DNA of 5,517 nt from JAFAXD01 sp035472475 (GTDB lineage Bacteria; Pseudomonadota; Alphaproteobacteria; Rhizobiales; Xanthobacteraceae), in contig DATIPA010000102.1 of the NCBI GenBank assembly GCA_035472475.1, positions 1-5,517 of the forward strand, written 5' to 3'. Numbering within the stretch: the first letter of the stretch is position 1; every line of letters begins with the position of its first letter. The notes below the pieces were generated by a model. That model made no database searches, had not been told where the DNA came from, and was given only the letters and a program-made list of their open reading frames with translations. Positions 4,634 to 5,517 of the stretch are shown here, one piece after another. The position numbers were made by a program, and so were the translations under genes.

Positions 4634-4651
4634 GGCCCGGCGCAGCGGGCC
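4634..4651. repeat. 6-bp inverted repeat in the leader of the CinA-like gene
   Basis: GGCCCG (4634-4639) and CGGGCC (4646-4651) pair exactly across a 6-base loop, 18 bases upstream of the CinA-like start codon. It could form a leader hairpin or be a protein-binding site. In DNA this GC-rich it could also be chance. Confidence 0.3.
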
Positions 4652-4694
4652 ATCCCTACCCTGCCATTGTGCGTTATCATGCTTCAAGTCGTCC

Positions 4695-4743
4695 GCCGGG
4701 GCGCCCGCTCCCGGCCAAGCAAGTCCCCCGGTCGCGCCGGGGG
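4695..4743 (+). promoter_or_regulatory. Two GC hairpins in the leader of the CoA ligase gene
   Basis: GCCGGG (4695-4700) pairs with CCCGGC (4710-4715), and CCCCCGG (4725-4731) pairs with CCGGGGG (4737-4743) across a 5-base loop. The second stem ends 7 bases before the GGAGGAG ribosome-binding site (4751-4757). They would lie in the 5' untranslated RNA if transcription starts near the weak -10-like TATCAT at 4675-4680. The second hairpin is strong; a regulatory role is inference. Confidence 0.35.
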
Positions 4744-4761
4744 CAGGCGGGGAGGAGACGC

Positions 4762-5517
4762 ATGCCCGGACCGGCGCGGCTGCGCCCGATTGTCTATGCG
4801 CGCCCACGCATCGTCTGCGAAGCGGACCGCAACGGCGCTTTGCACTGCCGCTCGAGCGAGCCCTTGGCGCCCCACGATCCGAGCTTGGCGCGCCTTTTCC
4901 GTGCGGCGGTCGAGCGCAATCCCGCAGGCCTGTTCCTGGCCGAGCGCGACGGCGGCGGCTGGCGCAAGTTGACCTATGCGGCCGCGCGACCGCTCGTGGA
5001 CGCGCTGGCGCAGAGTTTGATCGAGCGCGGGCTCTCGGCCGAGCGACCGGTGATGGTTCTGTCCGCCAACGGCATCGATCACGCGCTGCTCATGCTTGCC
5101 GGCCACACCGCCGGCATTCCCGTGGCGCCGATCTCGGTCGCCTATTCGCTCCAGAGCCAGGATCACGCCAAGCTCAAGCACATCGCAGCCTTGCTGGCGC
5201 CTGGCCTGGTCTACGTCGCCGACACCGGCCCTTTCGCCAAAGCGCTCGCCGCGCTCGAGCTCAAAGCCGAGATCGTCGCGAGCCGCAACGGCGCCAACAT
5301 GGAGGGCGTCACCGCGTTCGATCACTTGGCGCAGGGCCGTCCCGGCCCGGCATTGGACAAAGCGGCCGCGTCGATCGGCGCCGACACCATCGCCAAGTTT
5401 CTGTTCACCTCGGGCTCGACCAGCTTGCCCAAGGGCGTCGTCAACACCCACGGCATGCTGACGGCGAACCAGCAGCAGCTCGCGCAGATCTGGCCGTTCC
5501 TCGACGAGGCGCCGCTC
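4762..5517 (+). CDS. AMP-binding acyl-CoA ligase, probable feruloyl-CoA synthetase (5' part, cut by window edge)
   Basis: The visible 252 codons are the N-terminal part of an adenylate-forming enzyme that would activate an aromatic acid with ATP and join it to CoA, cytoplasmic. The start LRPIVYARPRIVCEADRNG, then PSLARLF, FLAERD (58-63), SANGIDHALLMLAGHTAGIPVAPIS (101-125) and KLKHIAALLAPGLVY follow the order seen in feruloyl-CoA synthetases (recalled). The phosphate-binding core motif is TSGSTSLPKG (216-225), with Ser221 where Gly is usual. About 350 further residues, including the rest of the adenylation domain and the C-terminal lid, are expected beyond the right edge. The ATG at 4762 is 4 bases after GGAGGAG, so the start is well supported. 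The gene diverges from the CinA-like gene. Other aromatic or medium-chain acyl-CoA ligases remain possible. Confidence 0.88.
   Translation, partial: MPGPARLRPIVYARPRIVCEADRNGALHCRSSEPLAPHDPSLARLFRAAVERNPAGLFLAERDGGGWRKLTYAAARPLVDALAQSLIERGLSAERPVMVLSANGIDHALLMLAGHTAGIPVAPISVAYSLQSQDHAKLKHIAALLAPGLVYVADTGPFAKALAALELKAEIVASRNGANMEGVTAFDHLAQGRPGPALDKAAASIGADTIAKFLFTSGSTSLPKGVVNTHGMLTANQQQLAQIWPFLDEAPL

Noticed and set aside
3263..4972. A 569-codon forward open frame across the dioxygenase and CinA-like genes
   Set aside because: It is antisense to two genes with clear catalytic or family motifs and also crosses into the CoA ligase start. Its sequence is low-complexity and Arg/Asp/Gly/Val-rich with no domain. 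Long antisense frames are common in GC-rich genomes.
4684..5451. A 255-codon minus-strand frame antisense to the CoA ligase
   Set aside because: The forward frame carries the adenylation core motif, a clear start and ribosome-binding site, and stays open to the edge; the minus frame has no domain.

Overview
The window is GC-rich chromosomal DNA, most likely from an alphaproteobacterium of the Rhizobiales (Bradyrhizobium/Rhodopseudomonas-like). The signs are strong GC at third codon positions, a tyrosine recombinase of a type I associate with rhizobial islands, and a CinA-type molybdopterin-binding protein close to a Gpt-type xanthine phosphoribosyltransferase. This placement rests on family recall, not on a search.

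Layout, left to right. Bases 1-65 hold what may be the last codons of a forward gene. Bases 128-334 hold a 68-codon ORF with a good Shine-Dalgarno but no recognisable product. At about base 221 the GC content drops from about 65% to about 47% by hand count. The AT-richer stretch leads into a 79-aa protein (404-643), whose end overlaps a complete tyrosine recombinase gene (615-1709). A tRNA-Leu(TAA) gene on the minus strand lies 24 bases past the recombinase, with its 3' end facing it. This is the classic arrangement of an integrative element sitting in a tRNA gene. Only the integrase end is visible, and no second copy of the tRNA 3' end was found, so the element is either a small remnant or extends beyond the left edge.

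From 1734 to 4615 everything reads on the minus strand. In transcription order: a CinA-N-terminal-type molybdopterin-binding protein, a Tat-exported intradiol ring-cleavage dioxygenase, xanthine phosphoribosyltransferase (gpt), a single-domain cupin protein, and the tRNA. The dioxygenase and gpt are 33 bases apart and probably co-transcribed. The gap between gpt and the cupin gene carries a near-perfect 25-bp inverted repeat with a 22-base loop, plus a small perfect dyad next to the likely cupin promoter. This is the most distinctive non-coding structure in the window and looks like a dispersed palindromic element.

From 4762 to the right edge runs the first 252 codons of a forward AMP-binding CoA ligase, best matched to feruloyl-CoA synthetase. 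It diverges from the CinA-like gene across a 146-base intergenic region with GC hairpins. The ligase and the exported ring-cleavage enzyme together suggest use of lignin-derived aromatics, although they are on opposite strands and a shared pathway is inference. I did not find a clearly novel multi-gene system; the palindromic repeat region and the minimal integrase unit are the parts most worth checking.
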